A stretch of DNA of 64,000 nt from an uncultured Oceanospirillaceae bacterium. Its GTDB lineage: Bacteria > Pseudomonadota > Gammaproteobacteria > Pseudomonadales > Balneatricaceae. The stretch spans positions 54,522-118,521 of the forward strand of contig CAJXNY010000010.1 of the NCBI GenBank assembly GCA_913057435.1, in the 5' to 3' direction. Below the pieces are notes generated by a model that saw only the letters and a list, made by a program, of their open reading frames with translations, made no database searches and was not told the origin of the DNA. Within the stretch, counting starts at the first letter, position 1. Every line of letters begins with the position of its first letter. Positions 18,543 through 27,167 of the stretch are shown piece by piece. Made by a program: the position numbers and the translations under genes.

Positions 18543-18577
18543 AAAGGAGTCTCTCGTAAGAGGGGCTCCTTTTTTTG
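18543..18577 (+). terminator. Rho-independent terminator of the di-haem peroxidase gene
   Basis: AAAGGAG (18543-18549) pairs with CTCCTTT (18566-18572), with an inner TCTCT/AGAGG stem and a CGTA loop, followed by a run of T. Confidence 0.85.
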
Positions 18578-18592
18578 TTGTGTGGCAGCGGA

Positions 18593-19483
18593 TCAGCGTG
18601 GCCGTACACGCTGTGGTTCAAACTGCTCCGGCCAGTCCCGGCGGGTTGCTACCTGCCCCTGTTCTCTTACTCTGCGCAGGCTTTCCAGATCCAGCTGGCA
18701 GATCAGCCATTGACTCTGTTCAGCGCTGAACTGCGGGCTTTGCGCCACAATACCGTCCGCTGGCAGGCCATAATCGGGCGGTGTATACAGCCCGGCCCGG
18801 CCAGTATTAATGCCCAGCGCCGGTGACCAGGGGGCGGAGCCTACGGTGGGGGACTGTAGTACTGCGATTTGATTTTCCAGCGCCCGGGCCTGAGCGCCAA
18901 TACGTACCCGGTTGAACCCGGCCTCGGTATCGGTGCAGCTGGGGGCCAGGATTAACTCGACACCCTGTTCGACCAGCTGGCGACCCAGATTAGGGAATTC
19001 ATTGTCGTAGCAGATCAGAATGCCCAGCTTACCCAGTGGGGTATCGAAGGCTTTAAGACCTTCGCCGCCATGGATCTTCCACTGCTCCCGCTCAAAACGG
19101 GTCATGATCAGTTTGTCCTGGTGGCCCAGTAAACCCTGGGGGCCGAACAGCCAGCTGCGGTTGCGGTAGTGGCCATCGCTTTCCAGTACCGGGGCGCTGC
19201 CTGGGCAGAACCAGATCTGGTGCTGGCGGGCGAGTGCTTCACACAGTGCCAGCCAGCGCGGCAGATCCGCTTGCAGGTTGGCGATAGACCGATGCAAGTC
19301 CTGGCAGCTGTGGTCCGGTTGTAGTCGTGTCAGAGTCAGGGCGCTGTATTCAGGCAGCAGTAGTAGCTGAGCCTTTTGCTTGACGGCCTGGCTAACCAGC
19401 TGACATAGATGGTGTTCGTAATCCTGCCAGTGGTGGAAGGCTTCTATCGCGTATTGGCAGCTGGCCAGGGTGAGTGTGGGCAT
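18593..19483 (-). CDS. Nitrilase-superfamily carbon-nitrogen hydrolase
   Basis: A 296-residue cytoplasmic C-N hydrolase with the full catalytic set: Glu45 in LLLPEYSAL, Lys124 in HQDKLIMTRFE and nucleophile Cys158 in LICYDNEFP. The residue spacing and IGAQARALENQIAVLQS fit the amidase-type branches rather than true nitrilases. The substrate is unknown. The gene is on the opposite strand to the peroxidase, converging on its terminator. The HopJ gene lies 70 bases upstream on the same strand. The start at 19483 has no strong ribosome site. Confidence 0.88.
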   Translation of the reverse strand: MPTLTLASCQYAIEAFHHWQDYEHHLCQLVSQAVKQKAQLLLLPEYSALTLTRLQPDHSCQDLHRSIANLQADLPRWLALCEALARQHQIWFCPGSAPVLESDGHYRNRSWLFGPQGLLGHQDKLIMTRFEREQWKIHGGEGLKAFDTPLGKLGILICYDNEFPNLGRQLVEQGVELILAPSCTDTEAGFNRVRIGAQARALENQIAVLQSPTVGSAPWSPALGINTGRAGLYTPPDYGLPADGIVAQSPQFSAEQSQWLICQLDLESLRRVREQGQVATRRDWPEQFEPQRVRPR

Positions 19484-19555
19484 CAGAGGGTTTGATCCAG
19501 AAAGACATGAGGTTGGGGCCTATGCTGGCTGGTAGCACAGGCTTTCCCGTCGTGG

Positions 19556-19894
19556 TTAGCGGGCGCTCAGGGCGGGGGCATCAAACGCGATACCAGCCCA
19601 GCCGTGCTGCATAAAGTTGCGGATGTTACCGTGGTCAGTGCCCTGTGGGGTGTTCAGTACATCCTGGTAGAAACGACCGAAGCAGGCCAGGGTCTGCGCC
19701 GGATTCAGCTGATTCAACTGGGCGAAGGCAAAGGTTTTGCAGCTACCTTCGTTCTGGCCCGCGTCATTACGAAGCTCGCCATTGGTAAAGCCGGTTGGCT
19801 GGAAATCGTAATGGGCTGCGATAACAGCCATGGTGTCTTCAAAATCCAGCGTTGTGTCCTGACCAATCGTAGTGATAAAGGTATTCAGTTCCAT
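19556..19894 (-). CDS. HopJ type III effector family protein
   Basis: A 112-residue protein whose whole length matches the HopJ family pattern: an N-terminal helix, FEDTMAVIAAHYDFQPTGFTNG, a GSCKTFAFAQLN block and HGNIRNFMQHGWAGIAFD. Although named after a Pseudomonas effector, the family is widespread in free-living bacteria with no secretion system and its role is unknown; nothing here points to secretion. Start ATG 19894 fits the family N-terminus; the open frame extends 16 codons further. It lies 45 bases after the GGDEF-EAL gene's stop and may be co-transcribed with it. Confidence 0.85.
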   Translation of the reverse strand: MELNTFITTIGQDTTLDFEDTMAVIAAHYDFQPTGFTNGELRNDAGQNEGSCKTFAFAQLNQLNPAQTLACFGRFYQDVLNTPQGTDHGNIRNFMQHGWAGIAFDAPALSAR

Positions 19895-19938
19895 AGTATC
19901 GACTCGCATGTTGTTTTGGCTGGATGTTAAGCAGTCAC

Positions 19939-22560
19939 TCAATAAAAGTCGAGCAGGATATCTTCGTGCATCAGCTCGGCACCGGCATCTTCTATGTAGG
20001 CCAGAAACTCAGGTTCCGGCAAAGGACGGCTGAAGTGGAAGCCCTGCACCTGATTACAGCCCAGCTCACGCAGCCGGTTGAGCTGTTCGATATTTTCTAC
20101 CCCCTCGGCAATGACCTCCAGTTTCAGGCTTTGTGCCAGCGCGATGATGGCACGGGTGATTGCCTGGTCATGGCCATCCAGGTGGAGTTCGTCGATAAAG
20201 GAGCGGTCAATCTTGAGCTTGTTGATGGGCAGGCGTTTGAGGTAGCTGAGCGAAGAGTAGCCGGTGCCAAAGTCATCGATGGCGATTTCGGCTCCCAGTG
20301 TCTGCAAGGCTTCGAGCATGGTGGCGGAGCGCTCTGGATTATCCATGAGCACGCTTTCTGTGACCTCAAGCTCCAGCGCGCTGGCGGGGCAGCCGGTAGC
20401 ATTGAGGATGCTTTTCAAGGTGCTGGCCAGCGAGGTGCCTTTGAGTTGATGGCCAGAGATATTGATGGCGATACGCGGCACGTCGATACCACTGTCTCGC
20501 CACTGTACACATTTACGGCAGGCTTCGCGCATGACCCACTCACCGATGGCAGCAATCTGGCCGCTGGCTTCGGCACAGGCGATGAAGGCACCCGGCGGGA
20601 GCAGGCCCTTTTCCGGGTGTAACCAGCGTATCAATGCTTCGGCCCCAATCACCTGGCCATTACTGATATCAATTTGCGGCTGGAAATAAAGCACAAACTG
20701 CTGGTGCTCGATTGCTTCTCGCAACGCTTCGATAGTGGCAACGCGGTTAACCACTTCATCGGTCATCGTGCTGTTGTAAAGGCTGTAGCCATTCTTGCCT
20801 TCACCCTTGGCACGATACATGGCAGAGTCAGCATTGCGCAGCAGCAGCTCGGCGGTGTTGCCATTCTCAGGGTAAGTACTCAGGCCAATACTGGCGGTGC
20901 AGTACATGGATTGTGAAGACAGCATGAAGGGGTCGCTAAAGAGCGCCAGTATCTGTTCGGCCAGTTGCGGCAGGCGCTCTGGATTCTGGGCAATGTTGGT
21001 GATAATCGTGAACTCATCTCCACCAAGGCGGGCAACCATATCGTCATGGCAGGCGATTGATTGCAGTCTGGAGGCCACCATTTTTAGTAGCAGATCACCC
21101 TCTGAGTGGCCCAGCGTATCGTTAACCTCTTTAAAATTATCCAGATCGATAAACAGCAGTGCCACACGGCCTTGATGACCTCGTGCCTGTTCGATGGTTT
21201 CACTCAGGTAACGGGTACCATACATCCGGTTTGGCAGGCCGGTCAGGTGGTCATGGTAGGCGCGGTGGCGTAGCTCTTTCGTCTGCTCGTTAAGTCCATC
21301 AATCATGGTGTTGGCCTGGTGGGCCAGCAGCTTGAACTCATCAAAGTAGATATGGTTGATGTCGATGTGTACCCGGCTGTTGATGGAGTCCGAGAACATC
21401 TGTTGAAAGAGCTGCATGGTGGTGCGCAGCTTGAGTACCAGGCCATAGATGGCGATACCGATAATCAGCAGGGCAACCCCAATAATCATCAGTACAGACT
21501 GGATGCGGTTGCGGAGCTGCTGGGTCAGGCGGGCTTTGCGTTTATTAATTTCCTGTTGCATCTCATTCAGGTAAACCCCGGTCCCAATCAGTATATGCCA
21601 GGGGTCAATTCCCTTCACAAAGGATATTTTTTCCCCTTGCTCGTCATCTGCCGTTAGCCAGCGGTAGCGGGTGAACCCACCTTCAGGGTGTTGCCTGGCC
21701 ATCTGGATGTTTCTCTGTACGACCGGGATACCCTCGCTGTTCAGGGCATTGAGCTGTGACGATGGTTCTGGAAAGTATTGGTGACGGGATACATGTACAT
21801 CACCGGTATAAGATGTGATGAAAAAATAGCCAGCTTTGTTTCTGATATGAGATAGCTGGGATATCCGTTGATAAACCTGCTTGCGCAGAGCTTGCTCAAA
21901 GTTGCTGCTATAGTCGCCGGTGCCGATGACCCAGTTCCAGGGTTCAAATAGCTTTATGTAGCTATGTTTTGTCTGCAAGGGAGCAGTAAGGTCAGTGCCA
22001 CGCCATTGGTAGGCGACAGGGCCTTCGTTACCTTTATGCAGGGTGTCATTCATCTGCTGTAACGCATTTCTGCCTGCCTTACCAAAAATTTCGGTTATCG
22101 GACGGTTTTCCAGGGCCGGGTTGGGCGGGTAGAGTTTCTCGATACCATCGCGTGTTGCAATATAGAAGTAGCGTTGGCCATCGTCCCAGCGTTGGTAACG
22201 TAATGCCTCCAGCGCTTTTTGCTGTATAGCGGCAACCGTCAGGCTGCCAGTATAGTGCTGATTCAGGCTGGTAATAACGTTATAGGCCTGGTAAACATGC
22301 TCCTTGAGTTCTAACTGGAGTTGCCGTTCTGCTTTACTCCGCTCATCTGTGATGATCTCAATGGCGCGCATTACTTCGCTACGAAGCTCCGCTTTTCGGG
22401 ACTCAATGTAGTCTGCAGCATAGTTATTGTTATCGATTTCCAGCGCTCGATACTCACTCTGCACCCACAGGTAGCCAATGACTCCCAGCGCAATAAAGAA
22501 GATTGCTGCAATCGGAATCAGGATAGAGCCTATCAGTTTGTTTCTTAGCTTCAGTACCAC
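19939..22560 (-). CDS. Cache-GGDEF-EAL bifunctional cyclic-di-GMP enzyme
   Basis: An 873-residue inner-membrane signalling protein. TM1 is about residues 9-31 and TM2 about 354-376. The 320-residue periplasmic part contains two cache-type units, each with a YFYI/YFFI strand and a W(N)WVIGTG or WHILIGTG strand, so a small-molecule ligand is likely. The cytoplasmic part has GGDEF (513-517, intact) then EAL (641-643, EALIRW), with DDFGTGYSSLSYL present, so both synthesis and breakdown of c-di-GMP are possible. The RxxD inhibitory site is lost (CxxD at 504-507), so product inhibition is not expected. The start is GTG 22560 with AAGG upstream. Confidence 0.93.
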   Translation of the reverse strand: MVLKLRNKLIGSILIPIAAIFFIALGVIGYLWVQSEYRALEIDNNNYAADYIESRKAELRSEVMRAIEIITDERSKAERQLQLELKEHVYQAYNVITSLNQHYTGSLTVAAIQQKALEALRYQRWDDGQRYFYIATRDGIEKLYPPNPALENRPITEIFGKAGRNALQQMNDTLHKGNEGPVAYQWRGTDLTAPLQTKHSYIKLFEPWNWVIGTGDYSSNFEQALRKQVYQRISQLSHIRNKAGYFFITSYTGDVHVSRHQYFPEPSSQLNALNSEGIPVVQRNIQMARQHPEGGFTRYRWLTADDEQGEKISFVKGIDPWHILIGTGVYLNEMQQEINKRKARLTQQLRNRIQSVLMIIGVALLIIGIAIYGLVLKLRTTMQLFQQMFSDSINSRVHIDINHIYFDEFKLLAHQANTMIDGLNEQTKELRHRAYHDHLTGLPNRMYGTRYLSETIEQARGHQGRVALLFIDLDNFKEVNDTLGHSEGDLLLKMVASRLQSIACHDDMVARLGGDEFTIITNIAQNPERLPQLAEQILALFSDPFMLSSQSMYCTASIGLSTYPENGNTAELLLRNADSAMYRAKGEGKNGYSLYNSTMTDEVVNRVATIEALREAIEHQQFVLYFQPQIDISNGQVIGAEALIRWLHPEKGLLPPGAFIACAEASGQIAAIGEWVMREACRKCVQWRDSGIDVPRIAINISGHQLKGTSLASTLKSILNATGCPASALELEVTESVLMDNPERSATMLEALQTLGAEIAIDDFGTGYSSLSYLKRLPINKLKIDRSFIDELHLDGHDQAITRAIIALAQSLKLEVIAEGVENIEQLNRLRELGCNQVQGFHFSRPLPEPEFLAYIEDAGAELMHEDILLDFY

Positions 22561-22751
22561 AGAAATTGCCTTAATCCATTAAGGATCTGTTTTTATGTAC
22601 GTCACAATGGCTGTTGATAGCAGAGTAATGCGAGATTACCTGCGACAAAACCCGGCGGATAAATAGAGTGATTCTATAGAATTCAGACTGCGATTTAAGG
22701 TAAGTACTATAAGGTATCCTGGGTTGCATCGACCAGGGATATGTCCGGTTC

Positions 22752-23228
22752 TCATAGTAACTGGCTTAATGGCAGCTCTGTCGTGTTTTTTACCTCAGTC
22801 ATGGTGATGTTGCTTTGTGCTTCCTGTATGTGGGGAAGCTGCAATAGCCGACGACGCAGAAATTGCTCGTAGCTCTCGATATCCTGGGTGACGACTCGCA
22901 GGGTGTAATCCATCCCCCCTGACATCGTCCAGCATTCGAGCACCTCAGCAAAGCCGACAATCGCTTCTTCAAACTCATTGAGCATGTTCCAGCCATGGGC
23001 TGAGAGTTTGATATTCACAAACACCACAATGCCCAGTCCCAGTTTATGTCGATCCAGCAGGGCTACTTTCTTACAGATAAATCCCTCCTGTTGCAGCCGG
23101 TTGATACGACGCCAGCAGGGGGATTGTGACAGCCCGACCCGCTCTGCCAGTTCGGCGGCGGACAGGTGACTGTCCTGTTGCAGAAGCTGGAGTAATTTTC
23201 GGTCAATTGAATCAAGTTTCTCAGACAT
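22752..23228 (-). CDS. Lrp/AsnC-family transcriptional regulator
   Basis: A 158-residue regulator. The N-terminal winged helix-turn-helix has LDSIDRKLLQLLQQDSHLSAAELAERVGLSQSPCWRRINRLQQEGFI, and the C-terminal RAM domain (VLECWTMSGGMDYTLRVV) binds amino-acid effectors and makes octamers. Members of this branch commonly sense a specific amino acid. It lies downstream of, and on the same strand as, the dioxygenase/PLP operon, from which a terminator separates it. It is a candidate regulator for that operon (inference). Confidence 0.93.
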   Translation of the reverse strand: MSEKLDSIDRKLLQLLQQDSHLSAAELAERVGLSQSPCWRRINRLQQEGFICKKVALLDRHKLGLGIVVFVNIKLSAHGWNMLNEFEEAIVGFAEVLECWTMSGGMDYTLRVVTQDIESYEQFLRRRLLQLPHIQEAQSNITMTEVKNTTELPLSQLL

Positions 23229-23320
23229 CAGGGATAGCCTTGCTAATAGATTGCAGGATTTTAGCAGTTTAATGTGAACAGGGTGTTTGTGTAATCGCAG
23301 AGCGGTGGGGAATTGCAGAT

Positions 23321-23347
23321 AAAAAAACGGCGCCCAATGGGGCGCCG
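23321..23347 (-). terminator. Rho-independent terminator after the PLP enzyme gene
   Basis: On the minus strand CGGCGCC pairs with GGCGCCG (23341-23347 and 23328-23334) and is followed by seven T (complement of the A run 23321-23327). It ends the dioxygenase/PLP transcript before the Lrp gene. Confidence 0.85.
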
Positions 23348-23489
23348 AGAAAGGCAGATTGACGATTAAACCGGTCTGGCTAATGCCGTGATCACTGGAT
23401 GGCGCCAGTGATCATGGCATGGATGTCCTGTCAGTCCGATTTAATATGAAGGCCGACCCTTGCGAACAAAAGCCTGCGTTCGGTCTGTT

Positions 23490-24743
23490 TCACACCTGAG
23501 CCAGGAGATGATCCAGAACACTGAAAAAACGATCCAGTTCTTCAGTTGTGTTGTAGTGCATGCAACCTGTGCGCACGACACCACCCACTTCGGTAAGGCC
23601 CAGTTGCTCATAGAGCCCCTGGGCGTAAAAATTGCCATCCCAGATGCAGATCTGGTGCTGGCCAAAAAACTCAGAAACAACCCGTGGCTCAATTCCCTCG
23701 ATTCGAAAGGCAAACGTTGGCGTGCGCTCAGCTGCCAGGCTTGGGTCAGTAATACCGTACACCCGGATTGCCGGGTAGCTGTTCAGGCGCTCCAGCCACA
23801 GGCGGCTCAGTTGTTGCTCATGGGTACTGATCAGCGCGTAGCCCTGCTCGAGCTGGTGGCGACGAGGGAGGTTGTCAGCCGTGCCAGCCAGGCTGGCGAT
23901 ATAGTCGATAGCCGCAATAAAGCCGGCCAGCGCTTCATAGTTCTGGGTGCCCGTCTCCCAGCGGTTAGGATTGACATCTTTGGCTGGGGCCACCTTGTAA
24001 GGTGACAGTTGGGCCAGTACGTCGCTTTTCCCATATAGCACGCCCAGATGGGGGCCGAAGTACTTGTAGGCTGAGCTGACCAGGAAGTCACAGTCCAGTG
24101 CCTGTACGTCGATACGACAGTGGGGGGCGTAATGAACCGCATCAACCCAGCTAAGTGCCTGGCTGTGCTGTTTGATCAGCGCCATGACCCGTGGCATATC
24201 GACGAGCGTGCCGGTGGTGTTGGAAGCCCAGGTACAGGCGACCAGCCGTGTTTTCTCGTTCAGCAGTGCTGCCAGCTGGTCGTAGTCCAGATCACAGCGG
24301 CTCTCATCTACGGGTACCTGGTGGACGGTAACGCCTTTCTCTTCGGCGGCCAGTACCCAGGGCGATACATTGGAGTAGTGATCCAGCGCCGTTACAATAA
24401 TTTCGTCGCCAGCCTGCCAGTCACGGGCGATCGCCCGGCTCATAGCAAAGCACAGCGTGGTGGCATTGGCACCAAAGACAATTTCGTCCGCGCTGGCAGC
24501 GTTATATAAATCAGCCCCGGCCTGACGCGCCTGCGCCATAAGCTCAACGGTTTTGTGGCTGGAAAAGTACGCGCCACCCAGGTTTGCGTTATAGCGGCCC
24601 AGATATTCGACCATTGCATCCAGCACACGCTGGCTGACCTGAGACCCTCCGGGGCCATCCAGGAACACCGGCGTCACGCCGTTCACCTGCTGTTGCAAGG
24701 CTGGGAACTGTTGGCGAATCTTCTGTACATCGAATGCAGGCAT
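23490..24743 (-). CDS. Class V aminotransferase-fold PLP enzyme, cysteine desulfurase-like
   Basis: A 417-residue fold-type I PLP enzyme nearest to the cysteine desulfurase-like subfamily. Lys227 in SSAYKYFGPHLGVLYG is the Schiff-base lysine, and Asp200 in WVDAVHYAPH contacts the pyridine nitrogen. The C-terminal motif reads RTGCMHYNT where SufS has RxGHHCAxP, so the catalytic loop cysteine is not in its usual place, and true desulfurase activity is doubtful. Lyase, epimerase or transaminase chemistry on an amino acid is more likely (inference). It follows the 2OG-Fe dioxygenase gene with a 13-base gap, so both products probably act on one substrate. Confidence 0.8.
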   Translation of the reverse strand: MPAFDVQKIRQQFPALQQQVNGVTPVFLDGPGGSQVSQRVLDAMVEYLGRYNANLGGAYFSSHKTVELMAQARQAGADLYNAASADEIVFGANATTLCFAMSRAIARDWQAGDEIIVTALDHYSNVSPWVLAAEEKGVTVHQVPVDESRCDLDYDQLAALLNEKTRLVACTWASNTTGTLVDMPRVMALIKQHSQALSWVDAVHYAPHCRIDVQALDCDFLVSSAYKYFGPHLGVLYGKSDVLAQLSPYKVAPAKDVNPNRWETGTQNYEALAGFIAAIDYIASLAGTADNLPRRHQLEQGYALISTHEQQLSRLWLERLNSYPAIRVYGITDPSLAAERTPTFAFRIEGIEPRVVSEFFGQHQICIWDGNFYAQGLYEQLGLTEVGGVVRTGCMHYNTTEELDRFFSVLDHLLAQV

Positions 24744-24756
24744 TACAGGCTCCGGT

Positions 24757-25383
24757 TCAGGCGGTCAGGACGAAAACGTCCATGTGGGCATTGTCGTCAT
24801 TGGCCGCTTCAATGGCATTGGCACTGTGCCAGAAGCGGGCATCATTGAGGACGACAAACTCGCCCTTATCAAACGCATGGCTGACAAAGGGGGCCGACTC
24901 TTTATCGGCATGTACCCGGATCTCACCGCCGCAGATGTTTTTACGTTCAATCACAAAGACCGCCAGCCGGTTAAAACCGTCCTGGTGAACCCCTTCAGGG
25001 GCGGTTTCAGTGATGGCATCCTGACCCACAATAATACGCATCTGGTGCACTTCGATTGGCGTGCTGTCATCGACTCCCGCCATCTGCTTGAAGTTGTGAA
25101 ACATCTCGCTGAAGGCCGCAGTGTTGACGATAGTCTCTTCAATTTCAGGGTAAACACGTTCTACGTTGCCCTGATAACTGTTGATGTTGTCAGCCTGAAC
25201 AAAGGCTTTGGTGGGCAGGCGTTCGAGCTGGTTGTCAGTAAACTGAAAGTGGGAATAACGACGCAGGCGAAAAGCACCATCCATATAGGGATTAGGTGGT
25301 AACGCATCGAAGGATGTTGCCAGAGTGGTTACGCTCTGCTCGGTCAACTGGCCCAGTTCCAGATAAAAATCGTTCAGTTTCAT
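24757..25383 (-). CDS. 2OG-Fe(II) dioxygenase family protein (amino-acid hydroxylase type)
   Basis: A 208-residue non-haem iron dioxygenase of the family that includes bacterial L-isoleucine dioxygenase. The iron ligands are His133 and Asp135 (GVHQDGFNRL) and His186 (RFWHSANAI); the 2-oxoglutarate Arg could not be fixed. Family members hydroxylate free aliphatic amino acids. ATG 25383 has GGGAGA nine bases upstream; the open frame continues but without a ribosome site. It is the first gene of a two-gene operon with the PLP enzyme, an Lrp-type regulator lies downstream, and an AT-rich inverted repeat lies about 155 bases upstream. Confidence 0.85.
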   Translation of the reverse strand: MKLNDFYLELGQLTEQSVTTLATSFDALPPNPYMDGAFRLRRYSHFQFTDNQLERLPTKAFVQADNINSYQGNVERVYPEIEETIVNTAAFSEMFHNFKQMAGVDDSTPIEVHQMRIIVGQDAITETAPEGVHQDGFNRLAVFVIERKNICGGEIRVHADKESAPFVSHAFDKGEFVVLNDARFWHSANAIEAANDDNAHMDVFVLTA

Positions 25384-25708
25384 CGCCTGTGTCTCCCTGC
25401 TTATTATTATCAGTCTGGCGTTGTCAGTGTCGGTGGCCAGCTGCACAGAATCACTGTATTTGATGGGCTCATTGTAGCGAGCAGGCTGAGAAAGAGTTTG
25501 TCTTTTTATGCAGTGTTTTCGAGTAATAGTGCATATTTAATCTAATTTAATTGGATTAATTAGATTGATTTGGCGTGAGGTGCGGGGCTGATCGATTGCT
25601 AGCCACAGGTTGGCTGAGCCAGAGCCATTGGCAGTTGCTAAACCTGTAAAGGGTAGGCCGGGTACTTTCTGATACTCAGGTTTAGAGTGGGCAGTCGCCC
25701 TGGTGATT
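25384..25708. other. Spacer upstream of the dioxygenase operon
   Basis: No gene is seen. It holds the AT-rich inverted repeat listed separately and probably the dioxygenase promoter. The part from 25580 to 25708 shows nothing recognisable. Confidence 0.4.
25539..25566. promoter_or_regulatory. AT-rich inverted repeat, candidate Lrp-type operator
   Basis: AATCTAATT (25539-25547) and AATTAGATT (25558-25566) form a perfect nine-base inverted repeat around a 10-base AT-rich centre. AT-rich dyads of this kind suit Lrp/AsnC regulators. It lies upstream of the dioxygenase operon. Confidence 0.45.
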
Positions 25709-26137
25709 TCAGGCAGACAGCCGGTACTGCATACGGTACATACCCTGGTGCATCTGCTTTATGGTGAAACCTTTGCGGCTATATAAACGGCGGGCAGGGT
25801 TGTTGGTGTAGACCGAAAGCCGGACACTTTCCAGCTGTTTCTGGCGGGAGCGATCGAGCACCCAGTCCAGCAATTTGCTGCCGATGCCTGAGCCCTGGTA
25901 AGCCGGGAGTAACTGTATTTCACGGATGTAGCAGATGCTTTCGGCAAAGGAAATACGCAGAATACCGATCGCCTGGTCGTCAATGTGCACTTCATAGTTC
26001 TGGTAACGGCTCCAGTTACGATCGAACCGCTGCCGATTCCATAGAATATTTTGTTGCCGATAGTACGGTGCCATGTTGTCGCGAGTTAGCTGTTCGCTGA
26101 AGCGTTTATCCACTGCATTTTTAATTGTAATCTGCAT
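25709..26137 (-). CDS. GNAT N-acetyltransferase
   Basis: A 142-residue single-domain GNAT acetyltransferase. The acetyl-CoA binding motif A is ICYIREIQLLPAYQGSGIGSKLLDWVLD (Q/RxxGxG/A as QGSGIG), and motif B is YTNNPARRLYSRKGF. The early segment MAPYYRQQNILWNRQRFDRNW is typical of a GNAT branch acting on small molecules. Substrate unknown. ATG 26137 is chosen because it fits the domain start; the frame stays open upstream without a ribosome site. It is transcribed alone. Confidence 0.85.
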   Translation of the reverse strand: MQITIKNAVDKRFSEQLTRDNMAPYYRQQNILWNRQRFDRNWSRYQNYEVHIDDQAIGILRISFAESICYIREIQLLPAYQGSGIGSKLLDWVLDRSRQKQLESVRLSVYTNNPARRLYSRKGFTIKQMHQGMYRMQYRLSA

Positions 26138-26618
26138 CGTGTGATTGCCATTTGCTCCCGAAATATGGGTTATGTGAGTCTGGTTGAGAATAACAAACCC
26201 GGGCAGTGCTTTCGATGGGCCAGACCGAGTCTGTCGTAAACAGGCCTGCCGCTTTGTGACGAGCTTGTGCAAAGAACGTGATTTATTGCCGTTTTTATTG
26301 GTTGGAATGTGCAGTTAAATGTACCGTGTCGACGGTTTTTTGATTTTATATGTGGTTTTTTGAATTTTATTTAGTGGTGAGTGGCTTGCTGCGTGTGATG
26401 CCGTTGCTGGCAGACGTTTGTCTGCAATCCTGCCAGCGATTGGTTGTGAGGTTGGGCTGCAGGGCTTTTCAGCGTAAACAATGGGTTGAATTCAACACTG
26501 GTAGCACATTTGCGAACGGTGTATAAATACGCCTGAATTTAAAGATCTGCCCTCTAAGTCGAATGTCCTTGTACTGGCGTCGCAGATCTTAAGCAGTCTG
26601 TCGAGTTCAGAGGTAAGG
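26138..26618. other. Spacer between the GNAT gene and the PAS/chemoreceptor pair
   Basis: There is no convincing gene. The part 26280-26370 is AT-rich with T runs, and 26560-26618 leads into the PAS gene. No specific promoter or operator could be assigned. Confidence 0.4.
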
Positions 26619-27155
26619 ATGTCTCGCTCCATTTCTTCCCAACACGGTGAAATTGTCCTTGCTGACAATGAGCTGATCGTTAGCAAAACCTGCCTCAAAG
26701 GCAAAATCACCTACGCCAATCGGCGCTTTATGTCGATCGCTGGTTTTTCCGAGCAGCAACTGCTGCACCAGCCTCATAATCTGATTCGTCATCCGGATAT
26801 GCCAAAAGCCGTGTACCGTCTCATGTGGAAGACGTTACAAAGTGATCAGGAGTTTTTTGGCTTTGTGAAAAACCTGTGTTCTGACGGCAGATACTATTGG
26901 GTCTTTGCCAATGTTACCCCGGATATCGATGAACGCGGCCACACACGTGGCTATTATTCTGTGCGTCGTAAAGCACCGGAATCAGCTATCAGGCTAATTG
27001 CTGAACTCTATCAACAGATGGTTGCGATTGAAGCTGCTGGCGGAGGACGTTTGGCGATTGACCAGTCAGTGGCTCACCTTCAGAGCTGGCTGAACCAGAA
27101 CCGTCTTGACTATTTCCCTGCCATGTTGCGACTTTATCGCCACGGTCAGCTTTGA
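26619..27155 (+). CDS. Free-standing PAS sensor protein (Aer-like), partner of the next gene
   Basis: A 178-residue soluble protein made of one PAS domain: DNELIVSKTCLKGKITYANRRFMSIAGFSEQQLLHQPHNLIRHPDMPKAVYRLMWKTLQ matches the Aer-type PAS, with the HNLIRHPDMP motif that in Aer surrounds the FAD site. A PAC-like end (YYWVFANVTPDIDERG) and a helical tail follow. It is likely the redox or oxygen sensor for the chemoreceptor encoded 12 bases downstream. In E. coli Aer, sensor and signalling domain are one protein; here they are two. The start lies after GAGGTAAGG. Confidence 0.85.
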   Translation: MSRSISSQHGEIVLADNELIVSKTCLKGKITYANRRFMSIAGFSEQQLLHQPHNLIRHPDMPKAVYRLMWKTLQSDQEFFGFVKNLCSDGRYYWVFANVTPDIDERGHTRGYYSVRRKAPESAIRLIAELYQQMVAIEAAGGGRLAIDQSVAHLQSWLNQNRLDYFPAMLRLYRHGQL

Positions 27156-27167
27156 GAGGACTGAAGT

